A DNA stretch of 64,000 nucleotides from Arenicola marina. Lineage: Eukaryota > Annelida > Polychaeta > Arenicolidae. The notes under the pieces were generated by a model. The model was not told the origin of the DNA and made no database searches. It was given only the letters and a program-made list of their open reading frames with translations. Shown piece by piece: positions 54,601 through 59,223 of this stretch. The position numbers and the translations under genes are program-made. The stretch covers positions 24,164,352-24,228,351 of the forward strand of contig OZ025257.1 in NCBI GenBank assembly GCA_964019135.1, given 5' to 3'. Each line of letters starts with the position of its first letter. The stretch's first letter is position 1.

Positions 54601-55192
54601 AGCAGAATAAGACCATTTACATGTTCACACTATTACCAGTTACATGTTCACATGATCACCAGTTACATGTTCACATGATCACCAGTTACATGTTTACATG
54701 ATCACCAGTTACATGTTTACATGATCACCAGTTACATGTTCACATGATCACCAGTTACATGTTCACATGATCACCAGTTACATGTTCACATGATCACCAG
54801 TTACATGTTCACATGATCACCAGTTACATGTTCACATGATCACCAGTTACATGTTCACATGATCACCAGTTACATGTTCACATGATCACCAGTTACATGT
54901 TCACATGATCAGCAGTTACATGTTCACATGATCAGCAGTTACATGTTCACATGATCAGCAGTTACATGTTCACATGATCAGCAGTTACATGTTCACATGA
55001 TCACCAGTTACATGTTCACATGATCACCAGTTACATGTTCATATGATCACCAGTTACATGTTCACATGATCACCAGTTGTTATTCTTAACTCGACTACAG
55101 ACATGGAATTTCTGGAGGTGCTAACTGAAGGGCTTGACCGAGTTCTTATGGTCAGGGGCGGAGGCAGAGAGGTCATCACCATTTACTCATGA
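3878..55192 (+). CDS. KCC: Potassium-chloride cotransporter, KCC (SLC12A4-7 type); alternative first exons and 19 exons from the TM5-6 loop to the stop, TM1-TM5 exons missing
   Basis: Electroneutral K+-Cl- symporter of the SLC12 family (plasma membrane; cell volume and chloride homeostasis). Visible coding: first exons 1a (3878-4064) and 1b (8451-8514), then 39698-39918, 41244-41483, 41851-41908, 44295-44413, 44968-45142, 45644-45742, 46459-46578, 47448-47552, 48631-48719, 49079-49158, 49896-49984, 50515-50621, 51108-51224, 51841-51930, 52611-52702, 53320-53427, 53656-53861, 54197-54330 and 55101-55192. These 19 exons total 2341 nt (about 779 codons plus stop), all phases agree, and the product matches KCCs to the terminal EVITIYS. 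Signature blocks include [29 protein letters not shown] and [16 protein letters not shown]. The roughly 230-250 residues covering TM1-TM5 are not found. Four introns are U12-type. Four U2 introns carry minisatellites that include the donor site. Confidence 0.96.
4482..4785. mobile_element. Foldback/MITE-like element
   Basis: The ends are inverted copies of GGATCCAGGG with related flanks (4493-4502 and near 4768-4777). The interior has a long G-run and decayed GGGGT-rich sequence. Only the ends and the approximate size support this. Confidence 0.45.
5904..6493. mobile_element. Non-autonomous DNA transposon-like element, about 590 bp, with about 24-bp terminal inverted repeats
   Basis: The left end begins GTTAAGGTCAAGAGCGGGTG and the right end, read on the other strand, begins CTTAAGGTCGAGAGTGGGTG. 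That is about 17 of 20 matching positions. The interior is AT-rich, includes ATGGCGGTCAATGGG, and has no transposase reading frame. Superfamily not assigned. Confidence 0.65.
8451..8514 (+). CDS. KCC: KCC alternative first exon 1b (short N-terminus, no RFxV)
   Basis: ATG at 8451 has A at -3 and G at +4, and is preceded directly by an in-frame TAA (8445-8447), which fixes the start. It reads [21 protein letters not shown] and ends in phase 1 at AAAG|GTATGT, the same phase as exon 1a. QFTV aligns with RFTV of exon 1a, so the RFxV docking motif is not conserved in this form. It mirrors the alternative first exons of vertebrate KCCs. Support is the combination of position, phase, start context and the FTV block. 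Confidence 0.6.
9650..9765. repeat. Pyrimidine-rich CT microsatellite
   Basis: Interrupted (CT)n with a poly-C run on the plus strand. Confidence 0.8.
16981..17008. repeat. (CA)n microsatellite
   Basis: About 14 uninterrupted CA units. Confidence 0.9.
20855..20990 (+). mobile_element. tRNA-derived SINE-like fragment
   Basis: A B-box-like GGTTCGAACCC (20899-20909) is followed by CTGGAGCC and a GC-rich segment ending GCCCCGGGG. A related layout occurs at 46955-47103. No cloverleaf folds, so it is not a functional tRNA gene. Confidence 0.5.
21953..22080. repeat. (TCC)n microsatellite
   Basis: About 25 near-perfect TCC units followed by degenerate C-rich units. Frames on both strands read as poly-Ser, poly-Leu, poly-Glu, poly-Gly or poly-Arg and are not genes. 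Confidence 0.92.
22283..23035. repeat. 28-bp minisatellite with alternating unit types
   Basis: About 27 tandem copies of a 28-bp unit, CCCACCCYATGACCCCAG followed by either ACAACGACCG or GCTACGACCG. The two variants mostly alternate, giving a 56-bp higher-order dimer. Confidence 0.93.
23564..23599. repeat. (TA)n microsatellite
   Basis: An AT-dinucleotide tract interrupted once. Confidence 0.85.
25137..25275 (-). pseudogene. Possible decayed LINE reverse-transcriptase fragment
   Basis: The minus strand encodes [11 protein letters not shown], resembling the catalytic YADD box of non-LTR reverse transcriptases, followed by an LRQVL-like segment. Flanking sequence is too degraded to assign a clade. 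A chance match cannot be excluded. Confidence 0.35.
25675..25900 (+). mobile_element. Diverged copy of the KCC-locus SINE family
   Basis: Shares TTCTTCGCAAAGAGTAGGGG, a G/C-run, and a CCCATTGGCGCG tail with the copies at 38562, 43221 and 46599. The tRNA-like head (box-B-like GGTTTGAGTC) is more divergent. Confidence 0.65.
26285..26470. repeat. Short tandem repeat of GTCACGCGCGTCAAGTC-like words
   Basis: Nine-base-pair-based units of the form GTCACGYGC / GTCAAGTCY / GTYAAATCT are arranged in a higher-order pattern. CpG-rich. Reads as degenerate peptide repeats in several frames and is not a gene. Confidence 0.85.
26885..28518. repeat. 32-bp purine-rich minisatellite, about 51 copies
   Basis: Unit of 32 bp containing GACAGGAGGGAGGGTACGAG, nearly identical between copies with an A/G variant (GAGAGG versus GAGAAG) and a few single-base indels around 27640-28120 and 28230-28410. 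It runs directly into the N gap. Open frames across it are artefacts. Confidence 0.96.
28519..28718. other. Assembly gap (200 N placeholder)
   Basis: Exactly 200 N, with different satellites on each side: purine-rich 32-bp units on the left, pyrimidine-rich 57-bp units on the right. The round length suggests unknown true size. The missing KCC exons for TM1-TM5 probably belong here. Confidence 0.97.
28719..38561. repeat. 57-bp pyrimidine-rich minisatellite, about 170 copies (9.8 kb)
   Basis: Each 57-bp unit has a CT-rich tract (CTCTCTGTCTCTGTCTCTCT), then CTACCAGAGTGAGTGTTACC and CATTCATGTCCATCTCC. The left third (28719-31330) is almost invariant. From about 31330 to 32900 variants (GAGCGAG, ATGTTCAT, AGTGGTAC, shortened CT tract) recur in a higher-order order, with further scattered variants to 38561. 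Units of 51, 55 and 56 bp occur. Because 57 is divisible by 3 and the unit lacks stops in several frames, open frames of 900-1700 codons appear on both strands. None has gene-like features. Confidence 0.97.
38562..38754 (+). mobile_element. tRNA-derived SINE inserted in the 57-bp array (3' truncated)
   Basis: Begins GGCCGGCCCGACAGCTCAG with a box-A-like GCTCAGTGGGTTAGAGCG, then GAGAGCCTAACGGCACGTGG, a box-B-like GGTTCGCGCC and the AAAGAGTAGGGGGTTA block. It stops at CACTCTCCCTT, where the full copies continue. On its right, degenerate 57-bp units resume (38755-38840). Confidence 0.85.
38755..38840. repeat. Degenerate last units of the 57-bp array, right of the SINE
   Basis: Two diverged units with GTGAGTGTT, CCTGTCCATCTC and a C-run, ending in CTCCACAGGAGTGAGTGTT. 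They show that the SINE landed inside the array. Confidence 0.75.
38841..39697 (+). other. Intron upstream of KCC loop exon; pyrimidine-rich then AT-rich
   Basis: 38880-39190 is strongly pyrimidine-rich, 39230-39550 AT-rich, and 39570-39690 C-rich up to the acceptor CCACACAG. No exon seen. Confidence 0.6.
39698..39918 (+). CDS. KCC: KCC exon: large extracellular loop between TM5 and TM6
   Basis: Acceptor CCCACACAG, 221 nt, donor G|GTAAGT. The first base finishes a codon (entry after phase 2), then [13 protein letters not shown]. The loop keeps the four KCC loop cysteines (VC, EC, YC, DC) and has potential N-glycosylation sequons NGT, NSS and NKT, as in KCCs. It ends [12 protein letters not shown] at the start of the pre-TM6 segment. 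Confidence 0.95.
39990..40720 (-). mobile_element. Decayed LINE (CR1/L2-like) reverse-transcriptase 3' part in KCC intron
   Basis: With frameshifts, the minus strand encodes typical C-terminal non-LTR reverse-transcriptase blocks in order: [64 protein letters not shown], then (40276-39995) [15 protein letters not shown] and [10 protein letters not shown]. Order and spacing match CR1/L2-type elements. It is inactive: at least one frameshift and in-frame stops. Antisense to KCC. Confidence 0.85.
41010..41238. repeat. (CCCTCA)n hexamer tract forming the pyrimidine tract before a KCC acceptor
   Basis: About 35 hexamers, with CTCAAC and CTCATC variants, run directly into the acceptor CGCCCCACAG. 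The complementary strand is TGAGGG, G-rich and potentially quadruplex-forming. Confidence 0.9.
41244..41483 (+). CDS. KCC: KCC exon: TM6 and start of TM7
   Basis: Acceptor CCCCACAG, 240 nt, ends phase 1 before the U12-type donor GTATCCTT. Encodes DNIFNEY, an acidic loop, TM6 ([20 protein letters not shown]), the invariant [15 protein letters not shown] segment and [15 protein letters not shown]6 of SLC12 carriers helps form the ion pathway. Confidence 0.96.
41484..41850 (+). other. KCC: U12-type intron 1 of KCC
   Basis: 5' splice site GTATCCTTCC (41484-41493). Branch-like ACCTTGAC (41832-41839) has its A 12 nt before the terminal AG, and there is no pyrimidine tract. Phase 1. It joins T to AC and restores the Tyr of FVYLS, as in KCCs. 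Confidence 0.85.
41851..41908 (+). CDS. KCC: KCC exon: remainder of TM7
   Basis: 58 nt after the U12 acceptor ATTGAAG. Encodes [20 protein letters not shown] across its junctions. Donor AA|GTGAGT, phase 2. Confidence 0.94.
42570..42680. repeat. (TTTA)n microsatellite
   Basis: About 25 TTTA units with a few substitutions. Confidence 0.92.
43221..43466 (+). mobile_element. tRNA-derived SINE copy
   Basis: Same family as 38562 and 46599: TAGCTCAGTGCGTTAGAG head, GAGAGCCTAACGGCACGTG, box-B-like GGTTCGCGTCC, AAAGAGTAGGGGGTTA, and tail GACGCGATATGACCATTGG then GTCCTGAATATACAACC. The 5' end is slightly truncated. Confidence 0.85.
44295..44413 (+). CDS. KCC: KCC exon: loop and TM8
   Basis: Acceptor GCTCTAG, 119 nt. 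Encodes [20 protein letters not shown] then TM8 ([19 protein letters not shown]). Ends phase 1 at G|GTAAGG. Confidence 0.95.
44402..44770 (+). repeat. About 43-bp minisatellite that includes exon tail and donor site
   Basis: The first unit is the exon end (AGTCTCACTG) plus donor and intron start GTAAGGGGCGTGGCTTAAGA. About eight further diverged units read AGTCTCAYRRACAAGGGGGC then GTGGCTTAAGA. In the copies the donor GTAAGG is replaced by ACAAGG-type sequence, so only the authentic donor keeps GT. Confidence 0.85.
44968..45142 (+). CDS. KCC: KCC exon: cytosolic loop and TM9
   Basis: Acceptor CTTCTCTAG, 175 nt. Encodes [20 protein letters not shown], a short basic loop, and TM9 ([20 protein letters not shown], then IAPIITM). 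Ends phase 2 at AT|GTAAGT. Confidence 0.95.
45105..45436 (+). repeat. 83-bp tandem repeat spanning the exon 3' end and its 5' splice site
   Basis: Starts at 45105, 45188, 45271 and 45354, with a partial copy to about 45436. Each unit has the last 38 coding nt of the exon ([12 protein letters not shown]), the donor GTAAGTCTGT, and a CRE-like TGACGTCATC pair. The copies carry intact donors at 45226, 45309 and 45392 as well as the authentic one at 45143. Use of a later donor would bring an in-frame TGA into the mRNA. Confidence 0.95.
45644..45742 (+). CDS. KCC: KCC exon: TM10
   Basis: Acceptor TTTAACAG, 99 nt. Encodes [20 protein letters not shown] and the [13 protein letters not shown] motif. 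Ends phase 2 at TG|GTAGGC. Confidence 0.95.
45736..46080 (+). repeat. 38-bp minisatellite containing the exon end CACTG and donor GTAGGC
   Basis: About nine units of CACTGGTAGGCACTCCTGTA plus CAACCCTTTAACCTCTAC. The authentic donor is at 45743. Copies keep GTAGGCA at 45781, 45819, 45857, 45895, 45933, 45971 and 46009; the last unit (46047) has GTAACC. Confidence 0.95.
46081..46458 (+). other. Remainder of KCC intron before TM11-12 exon
   Basis: AT-rich, with a poly-T run at about 46365-46385. No features beyond that. Confidence 0.6.
46459..46578 (+). CDS. KCC: KCC exon: TM11 and TM12
   Basis: Acceptor CATTGCAG, 120 nt. Encodes [20 protein letters not shown] and [20 protein letters not shown], the last two membrane segments. 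Ends phase 2 at GG|GTACGT. Confidence 0.95.
46599..46850 (+). mobile_element. tRNA-derived SINE 21 bp downstream of a KCC donor site
   Basis: A full-length family member (GACAGCTCAGTGGGCTAGAG head; AAAGAGTAGGGGGCTAGAGA core; tail GACGCGATATGACC then CCTGAATATACAAC). It starts 20 intronic bases after the exon end at 46578. Confidence 0.87.
46955..47232 (+). mobile_element. Composite of two SINE fragments
   Basis: 46955-47103 is a tRNA-like head with GGGTTCGAACTC and GGGGCA-rich body ending AAATTTACCCTTAATGTAC. 47115-47232 carries the AAAGAGTCGGGGGTTGCCCC core and CGTTGACGCGCTATGATC tail of the other family. Confidence 0.6.
47448..47552 (+). CDS. KCC: KCC exon: start of cytosolic C-terminal domain
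   Basis: Acceptor GTGACGTAG, 105 nt. Encodes [20 protein letters not shown] and [14 protein letters not shown]. Ends phase 2 at AG|GTAAGC. Confidence 0.95.
47539..48400 (+). repeat. 45-bp minisatellite, about 19 copies, each with exon end and 5' splice site
   Basis: The unit is GTCAAGAACTGGAG (coding VKNWR) + GTAAGC + CTTCCGCTYCRTGYAGGAAT + TATAG. The first unit is the authentic exon end at 47552. Nearly all later units keep the GTAAGC or GTAAAC donor. Divisible by three, so a 344-codon frame runs through it out of register with KCC; that frame is not a gene. Confidence 0.96.
48631..48719 (+). CDS. KCC: KCC exon: C-terminal domain (RPQVLILM...)
   Basis: Acceptor TAATCCAG, 89 nt. Encodes [20 protein letters not shown] and LTFSTQLKA. 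Ends phase 1 at G|GTATGT. Confidence 0.94.
49079..49158 (+). CDS. KCC: KCC exon: C-terminal domain ([10 protein letters not shown]...)
   Basis: Acceptor GTTTCCAG, 80 nt. Encodes [20 protein letters not shown] and DAQAAQQ. Ends phase 0 at CAG|GTAGGT. Confidence 0.94.
49170..49306. repeat. 33-bp tandem repeat, four copies, just inside the intron
   Basis: Units of CCTAGTGGGCATTCCGCGTA preceded by CTACCTGGCGCC begin within about 20 bp of the donor. Here the donor itself is not part of the unit. Confidence 0.9.
49307..49413. mobile_element. Hairpin element (about 41-bp arms, 23-nt loop)
   Basis: The left arm 49307-49349 and right arm 49373-49413 are inverted copies (GGGGCCAAATATTTCGCC versus GGGGGCCAAATGTTTCGCC read on the other strand). 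Abuts the 33-bp repeat. Likely a MITE or foldback remnant. Confidence 0.75.
49896..49984 (+). CDS. KCC: KCC exon: C-terminal domain ([12 protein letters not shown]...)
   Basis: Acceptor GACCGCAG, 89 nt. Encodes [20 protein letters not shown] and [10 protein letters not shown]. Ends phase 2 at CT|GTACGT. A TCCTTGAC word lies before the acceptor, but the donor of this intron is U2-like and the spacing is too short for a U12 branch point. Confidence 0.93.
50128..50180. repeat. (AAT)n microsatellite
   Basis: An interrupted AAT trinucleotide tract in a KCC intron. Confidence 0.9.
50515..50621 (+). CDS. KCC: KCC exon: C-terminal domain ([15 protein letters not shown]...)
   Basis: Acceptor TCTGCAG, 107 nt. 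Encodes [20 protein letters not shown] and [15 protein letters not shown], a block very conserved in KCCs. Ends phase 1 at G|GTGAGT. Confidence 0.95.
51108..51224 (+). CDS. KCC: KCC exon: C-terminal domain, ends DIWWIV
   Basis: Acceptor CCCGCAG, 117 nt. Encodes [20 protein letters not shown] and [18 protein letters not shown]. This exon is the least KCC-like in its first half. Ends phase 1 before a U12-type donor. Confidence 0.94.
51225..51840 (+). other. KCC: U12-type intron 2 of KCC
   Basis: Donor GTATCCTT (51225-51232). Branch motif TTCCTTGAC (51818-51826), an exact consensus, has its A 15 nt before AG. Phase 1. Joins C to AC to give His of WWIVHDGG. Confidence 0.92.
51841..51930 (+). CDS. 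KCC: KCC exon: [13 protein letters not shown] block
   Basis: Acceptor CGCCCTCAG, 90 nt. Encodes [20 protein letters not shown] and CTMRIFTVA. Ends phase 1 before a U12-type donor. Confidence 0.95.
51931..52610 (+). other. KCC: U12-type intron 3 of KCC
   Basis: Donor GTATCCTTGG (51931-51940). Branch-like TTCTTTGAC (52589-52597, one mismatch) has its A 14 nt before AG. Phase 1. An internal degenerate repeat (about 52010-52380) of AATATGTAAAGTTACAGAAA words does not touch either splice site. Confidence 0.85.
52010..52380. repeat. Degenerate about 24-bp tandem repeat
   Basis: Roughly 15 imperfect units of TCAATATGTAAAGTTACAGA form. Open frames through it are artefacts. Confidence 0.8.
52611..52702 (+). 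CDS. KCC: KCC exon: [17 protein letters not shown] block
   Basis: 92 nt after the acceptor TGCCTAAG. Encodes [20 protein letters not shown] and [11 protein letters not shown]. Ends phase 0 at ATG|GTAACA. Confidence 0.95.
52703..53319 (+). other. KCC intron, no internal features recognised
   Basis: Moderately AT-rich, U2-type GTAACA...GGATTGCAG. Nothing coding or repetitive is evident. Confidence 0.6.
53320..53427 (+). CDS. KCC: KCC exon: [13 protein letters not shown] block
   Basis: Acceptor GGATTGCAG, 108 nt. Encodes [20 protein letters not shown] and [16 protein letters not shown]. Phase 0 at both ends, donor GTAAGG. Confidence 0.95.
53428..53491 (+). repeat. Two-copy 32-bp duplication beginning at the 5' splice site
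   Basis: GTAAGGAAGTGACGTCRCAG plus GGGGACATYG occurs at 53428 and again at 53460, so the donor GTAAGG is present twice. Confidence 0.9.
53656..53861 (+). CDS. KCC: KCC exon: variable acidic segment and regulatory threonine region
   Basis: Acceptor CCCTGCAG, 206 nt. Encodes [20 protein letters not shown], a Glu/Ala/Lys-rich low-complexity stretch, then [20 protein letters not shown]. The FTFT aligns with the MTWT of KCCs, where the first WNK-SPAK-regulated threonine lies (T991 in human KCC3). This alignment is by eye. Ends phase 2 at CC|GTGAGT. The codons are strongly GC-biased compared with the flanking intron. Confidence 0.93.
54197..54330 (+). CDS. KCC: KCC exon: [11 protein letters not shown] block
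   Basis: Acceptor TTTCCATAG, 134 nt. Encodes [20 protein letters not shown] and [20 protein letters not shown]. The Thr in RRMHT is the second regulatory threonine of KCCs (T1048 in human KCC3); its phosphorylation inhibits transport. Ends phase 1 before a U12-type donor. Confidence 0.96.
54331..55100 (+). other. KCC: U12-type intron 4 of KCC
   Basis: Donor GTATCCTTGA (54331-54340). Branch-like TTCTTAAC (55083-55090) has its A 11 nt before AG. Phase 1. Joins T to AC to give Tyr of YMEFLEVL. Most of the intron is a 23-bp minisatellite that ends immediately before the branch point. Confidence 0.88.
54629..55078. repeat. 23-bp minisatellite, about 19 copies
   Basis: Unit AGTTACATGTTCACATGATC + ACC, with a block of AGC variants at about 54910-54990. 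It stops 4 bp before the U12 branch motif. Confidence 0.95.
55101..55192 (+). CDS. KCC: KCC last coding exon
   Basis: Acceptor GACTACAG, 92 nt including the stop TGA at 55190-55192. Encodes [20 protein letters not shown] and [10 protein letters not shown], the invariant KCC C-terminus. Confidence 0.97.
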
Positions 55193-55295
55193 GGTCAAGG
55201 TCGTGACCTTGACCCCATACAGCCAAAGGCGTGTTACGAGATATATCTGAGAACTAAGCAATTTTGTTTGTTCATCAATTTCAGCTTTCAAATTG

Positions 55296-55301
55296 AATAA
55301 A
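55296..55301 (+). terminator. KCC: Candidate polyadenylation signal of KCC (AATAAA)
   Basis: The first AATAAA after the stop, 104 nt downstream. A second AATAAA lies at 55982-55987. Which is used cannot be decided from sequence. Confidence 0.5.
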
Positions 55302-55575
55302 AATTTATCATTGTGGACAAAACTGTTTTGTACGAGGCGTCAACAACAGCAAAATTAACCGATCTCTAGTTATTTGGCTATCACATCAAGAACAGGTTAT
55401 CTATACTGGCGTTTTTTATGATATATAATTGGTGGAGGCTGTCCGCTGCCTGTGCAAAAATACATCGGAGCCATGTAGATCTAACATGTTACGAGACAGA
55501 GGACATCGTTTCATCGTTGCGTGTGTTCCATTGTAATTCCAGTAACGTAGCTGCAGAGCTGCGAGCGAGAGCCAA

Positions 55576-55615
55576 GTCTCGCGACACTCGCGATACTCTC
55601 GCGACAGTCCCGCGA
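55576..55615. promoter_or_regulatory. Cluster of TCTCGCGA-like palindromic words
   Basis: Four CGCGA words in 40 bp (GTCTCGCGACACTCGCGATA, then CTCTCGCGACAGTCCCGCGA). TCTCGCGA is a known animal promoter element. Function here is inference. Confidence 0.35.
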
Positions 55616-56084
55616 TAGAAGGGAATCACTATTTTTCATAATCACGTTGAAACTGCAGATGGGACATGTGTTGTTAGGTGCCAAAGCGGAGACGTTGTTT
55701 TAACAGGTTATCTACTTTGTATCCAAATTTTATGTATTTTCGCCTCGTGTGTATAGCCAGTCAACTCGCTGGAGTGATCGAAGGGAATCCCAGAGATATC
55801 AACATCAAAATGATCGATATTCCGCTATTCAATATGCCAGCTTTTTGTATTGATCTATATTGGGATGATATTCTAAGATACAAGAAGGTTTAATGATTCA
55901 TACTAAGGTACGAATCTGATTTTATACTTTCCTTTGTGGTTTAATGTTATTCTACAGAATTCTCTTCCGTTTTCGCTTATTAATAAAGTCATTCGAACCT
56001 TTCTTGTTTAGAATCGTATAATAGATTTTTCTGGATTTATCTCGCCAGGAAATAAATGGTCAAATCTCGTGTAGCCACCTCTTT

Positions 56085-56122
56085 CAAGATGGCCGCCACC
56101 GGAAGTTAACAACTGTGACGTC
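56085..56122. promoter_or_regulatory. Promoter-like cluster: YY1-like, ETS and CRE sites
   Basis: CAAGATGGCCGCC (56085-56097), ACCGGAAGT (56098-56106) and TGACGTC (56116-56122) sit within 38 bp. This combination is typical of TATA-less housekeeping promoters. The gene it would drive is not identified. The orientation of the YY1-like word favours plus-strand transcription. Confidence 0.5.
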
Positions 56123-56329
56123 GTTGATCCGTGTTGCGCCGTTTACACAGTTTAATCTCATTCCCCAGACGACTGACTACGCTAAAATGGTTTTACTTTA
56201 ATTTTCCGCTCGCGGACTACGCTAGTCTTGTTTGTTGACTTTGTGTATAATCACGATAATAATTTTGATAATTTTATTAGGATGAAGCAGTTTATCGGTG
56301 TAAATGCGTCCGGATGTTTCATATAGTAG

Positions 56330-56625
56330 TTGTTGGGTAAATCTTGGTTATCAGCACAACCTTCTGGTAGACTCCTGCCGTGTCACAACATGTGGTTCAT
56401 GTTTTAACCCACCCACGCCAATCCCGGGTTAAACCGAGCCACGGATATCCAGCCTCGTCCTCACACTGTGCTGAGGCTTGCTATGCATTGATCGAGTTAA
56501 CGTACCAGACTACAAATCAACCACCTACCTAGGTCTGACACCGTCTCAGCCTGCTATCATCTACAGCGCGTTCCCAGCAGTTCTTTGCCCCATGTGTGCA
56601 TAGAGACGGCATTAAACACCAATTC
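56330..56625 (+). mobile_element. Possible SINE-like repeat with TTAAACACCAATTCA tail
   Basis: The 3' part CCCATGTGTGCATAGAGACG then GCATTAAACACCAATTCAG resembles tails of invertebrate SINEs and is related to 42830-43090 (ending GATGGCATAAAACACTCAT). No full tRNA head is evident. Confidence 0.4.
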
Positions 56626-56975
56626 AGTCACACTGCACCTGGACACTAACTTGCAGGCCTCAGAGTTATGTCAAACTGAAGAACAGTCATGTTTTACGGC
56701 TCCAGGATTAGAATAGCCATGTTCTCGTTCATGTTCTTCTATTTCATTAATGTTCCATTAAAAAGGGGGCTACATGATTCAGTTGATGTAAAGGAGTTGT
56801 TCATTTTCTTCTTTCGTGTTAACTCCTTCTTATCTGAGATGTGATCACTTTTTGTAGTTACGGTTTATCTTAAACATTACTAATAAGCTTACTAACGTTG
56901 TACGTAGTTTTTCACATTGCGTGTTTCTCTCGCTCTCTCACTATTTATTTGAGTGTCATTTACGTCAACTAGCAG

Positions 56976-57091
56976 CTGAGGAAGTTGATGGTAAAAGATT
57001 ATCCAAGCCACTGTATCATTGGGACCATCAAGAACTTTGTGTCCGTGGAGCAGCTAGTCACGCAAGCCACCGGACCGTCGAACAGTGTGTA
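56976..57091 (+). CDS. Candidate coding exon of an unidentified gene
   Basis: Pyrimidine-rich stretch, acceptor CAACTAGCAG, 116 nt open frame LRKLMVKDYPSHCIIGTIKN + FVSVEQLVTQATGPSNSV, and a strong donor GTA|GTAAGT. If spliced there, the exon ends in phase 2 with TA, so the following TAG is not read. If unspliced, TAG at 57090-57092 ends the frame. The peptide looks protein-like but I do not recognise the family. No neighbouring exons were found. Confidence 0.35.
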
Positions 57092-58301
57092 GTAAGTTAT
57101 ACATTGTTTCTCTGGTTACTAAAATTAGAAATGCAGGGCTGGTTTGTGCCAGATAGTTTCAGAAGTTTGTTTCTGTGATGCACGAAACTCGTTTCAGATA
57201 TTTGCGTGCCTGATGGGTTAAAGTTTGTCTCTATACTTCCTGGAGTTCTATATACATGTAATATGCACGCAAAAGCCACAAGGAATGTGGTTTGGTTGTA
57301 CACAATAATAATGCGCGAAAGGAATCTTACAAGTATTTCGTTTAGCTTTTCTAGTTAACGTAGAGGTTATTTTTATATAGCTAGTATTATGATATACCGA
57401 CCTGTAGATGTTGTGTTAATCTACTACATAATGCGAAGCATAACATGGGATTACATTACAAAATATAGTCTTGTTCTGATATGATATTAAAATAACAATT
57501 GCAAAAATGTTGCTACTGCGTATATATGACTTGAGATACGATGAAGGTGCAAGAATTGGGATTTGTGAATTATTTCTTCTAACGCTTTGAACAATGGAAA
57601 GTGAAATCCAATGTCTTGTCCTTTCGTGTGAAGCTGGCCGACAAATATGCAACAAAAATTTGTCTTAATAATGTCTTCGTACTCTATAGTGTAAAGTATG
57701 TTCGTTAACTTGTGTTGGGCGCTCATTATTGTGATATATTAATCTAGACGAAAATATTTTTGTTAGAGTAGCAGCACTATAACGGGAGTCATTCTTCAAG
57801 CAATTGTAGGCGTGATAATAACGAGTAAGATCCATGTACCAGCTGTATTTGCTAACATACTGGCTTTTATACGCGGCACACATTTTGCCACTGTTGAAGA
57901 AACTGTAACGTGCACAGTCCTGATTGGTCTGTGACAATGTTGTATACAACCCATATCATTTGATTCGTTAAATCAGTTTCCTCCTTTAAACGGTTTTTAT
58001 ATGTATTCCACGACGAGGTGCTACACGGTTTGCCCCATATTAACAACATATAGTTTCAGAAATGCTTATTCGGTTGACAACGTGGATTATACAGGGTTCT
58101 GTTTTTTTACAATCTTTTCTTTTCTGTTATTGATTTATTAAGTCCATATTTCGTTTAGAGGGTACCATTCTGTGGTTGTTAAGTAAGTGTACAATGGTGG
58201 AAGTATGCCTTCATTAGATGGTTAATACGATGACCTTTGATCTCTATGAAGCAGTCTCGCGGTTGACTTATCTTCCAGATGTTCGGTCGCAACCAAAGTC
58301 C

Positions 58302-58319
58302 GGTGGCGCCATCTAGCGA
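58302..58319 (-). promoter_or_regulatory. CTCF-like motif
   Basis: Read on the minus strand, CTAGATGGCGCC fits the core of the animal CTCF consensus (SYAGRKGGCRS). A single motif match only. Confidence 0.35.
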
Positions 58320-58416
58320 ATGACATGAAAGGTTATGGCAGCGCTGCCGTTTGAGGTCCTGTGCACATTCCATCGACGCGTGTTGTTGAAAGATGGTGGC
58401 ACTGCTTCAAGGGCCT

Positions 58417-58675
58417 GGAGCGGTATTCATCAACCACACTTAGTCTACGCAAAATTGCTTAGCGTGAAACACTTGTCCAGTTTGTCGAGCGATTATCGAG
58501 TTAAAAATAGAAAAGTATTCACCTAAGATGTGAATTTTCTGATTTAGTGAAGTGTTAAAATTACTTTGAATAGGATTTCTTGATCATGAGCTCCACCACA
58601 ATGAGCTGGTGAGACGGACGACGAAAATACGCTTCCCGTGCACAATCGACGTGTGTGGTTGATGAATACGGCCCC
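58417..58675. mobile_element. MITE, about 260 bp, with about 23-bp terminal inverted repeats
   Basis: The left end is GGAGCGGTATTCATCAACCA + CAC and the right end on the opposite strand is GGGGCCGTATTCATCAACCA + CAC. Two mismatches. No coding capacity. Confidence 0.8.
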
Positions 58676-59223
58676 TCGGCCATACAATGGTGTCATCCCC
58701 TAGACGGTTGTGTTGTATTTTCCGCCGCTTTATATTTATAACGCAATAAACCGTGAAAGGCGTTGTTCGGAAATATAAGACGCACAATAATAATACTTAA
58801 TATCGGCATATATATAAGAAAAAAAGGTTGAAATCAAATACACTGCACAGTTATGTCACCAGAAGTGCATGAAATGATGGGTGGGTACTGTCACAGTTCA
58901 CAGTTTCGCGTCATATGATTATTTTAAAGCATAATGTTATCTTGGGTTTTTTGTTTGATTCTCAATACCGTGCAGTAAAGCCGTAGATACCGCGCTAACC
59001 AACCCAGATATACTAGCGCGTTAAAGAGGGAAAACAACGTTGTTGCAAGCACTCAAGTGTTCTTTCCTTTGACCAGTAGGAAAACATGAACACGAGTATA
59101 AAGGATGGCCAGTTGAGTTTTGACTACTTGCGATGTCTAGTCTCTTATCCATCGCCATCTTTGCTCTGCATCTGATGCCGGACACTAATGTCAAAGCGAC
59201 TGCATGATGCAGTCAGCCGTCAC

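Noticed and set aside
55678..55893. 71-codon frame with protein-like GVIEGNPRDINIKMIDIP
   Set aside because: The acceptor is plausible (GTGTGTATAG) but the only donor is GTTTAA. No family recognised, and it lies in the likely KCC 3' flank.
58335..58526. 63-codon frame MAALPFEVLCTF...
   Set aside because: It runs into the left end of the MITE at 58417 and has no homology or splice context.
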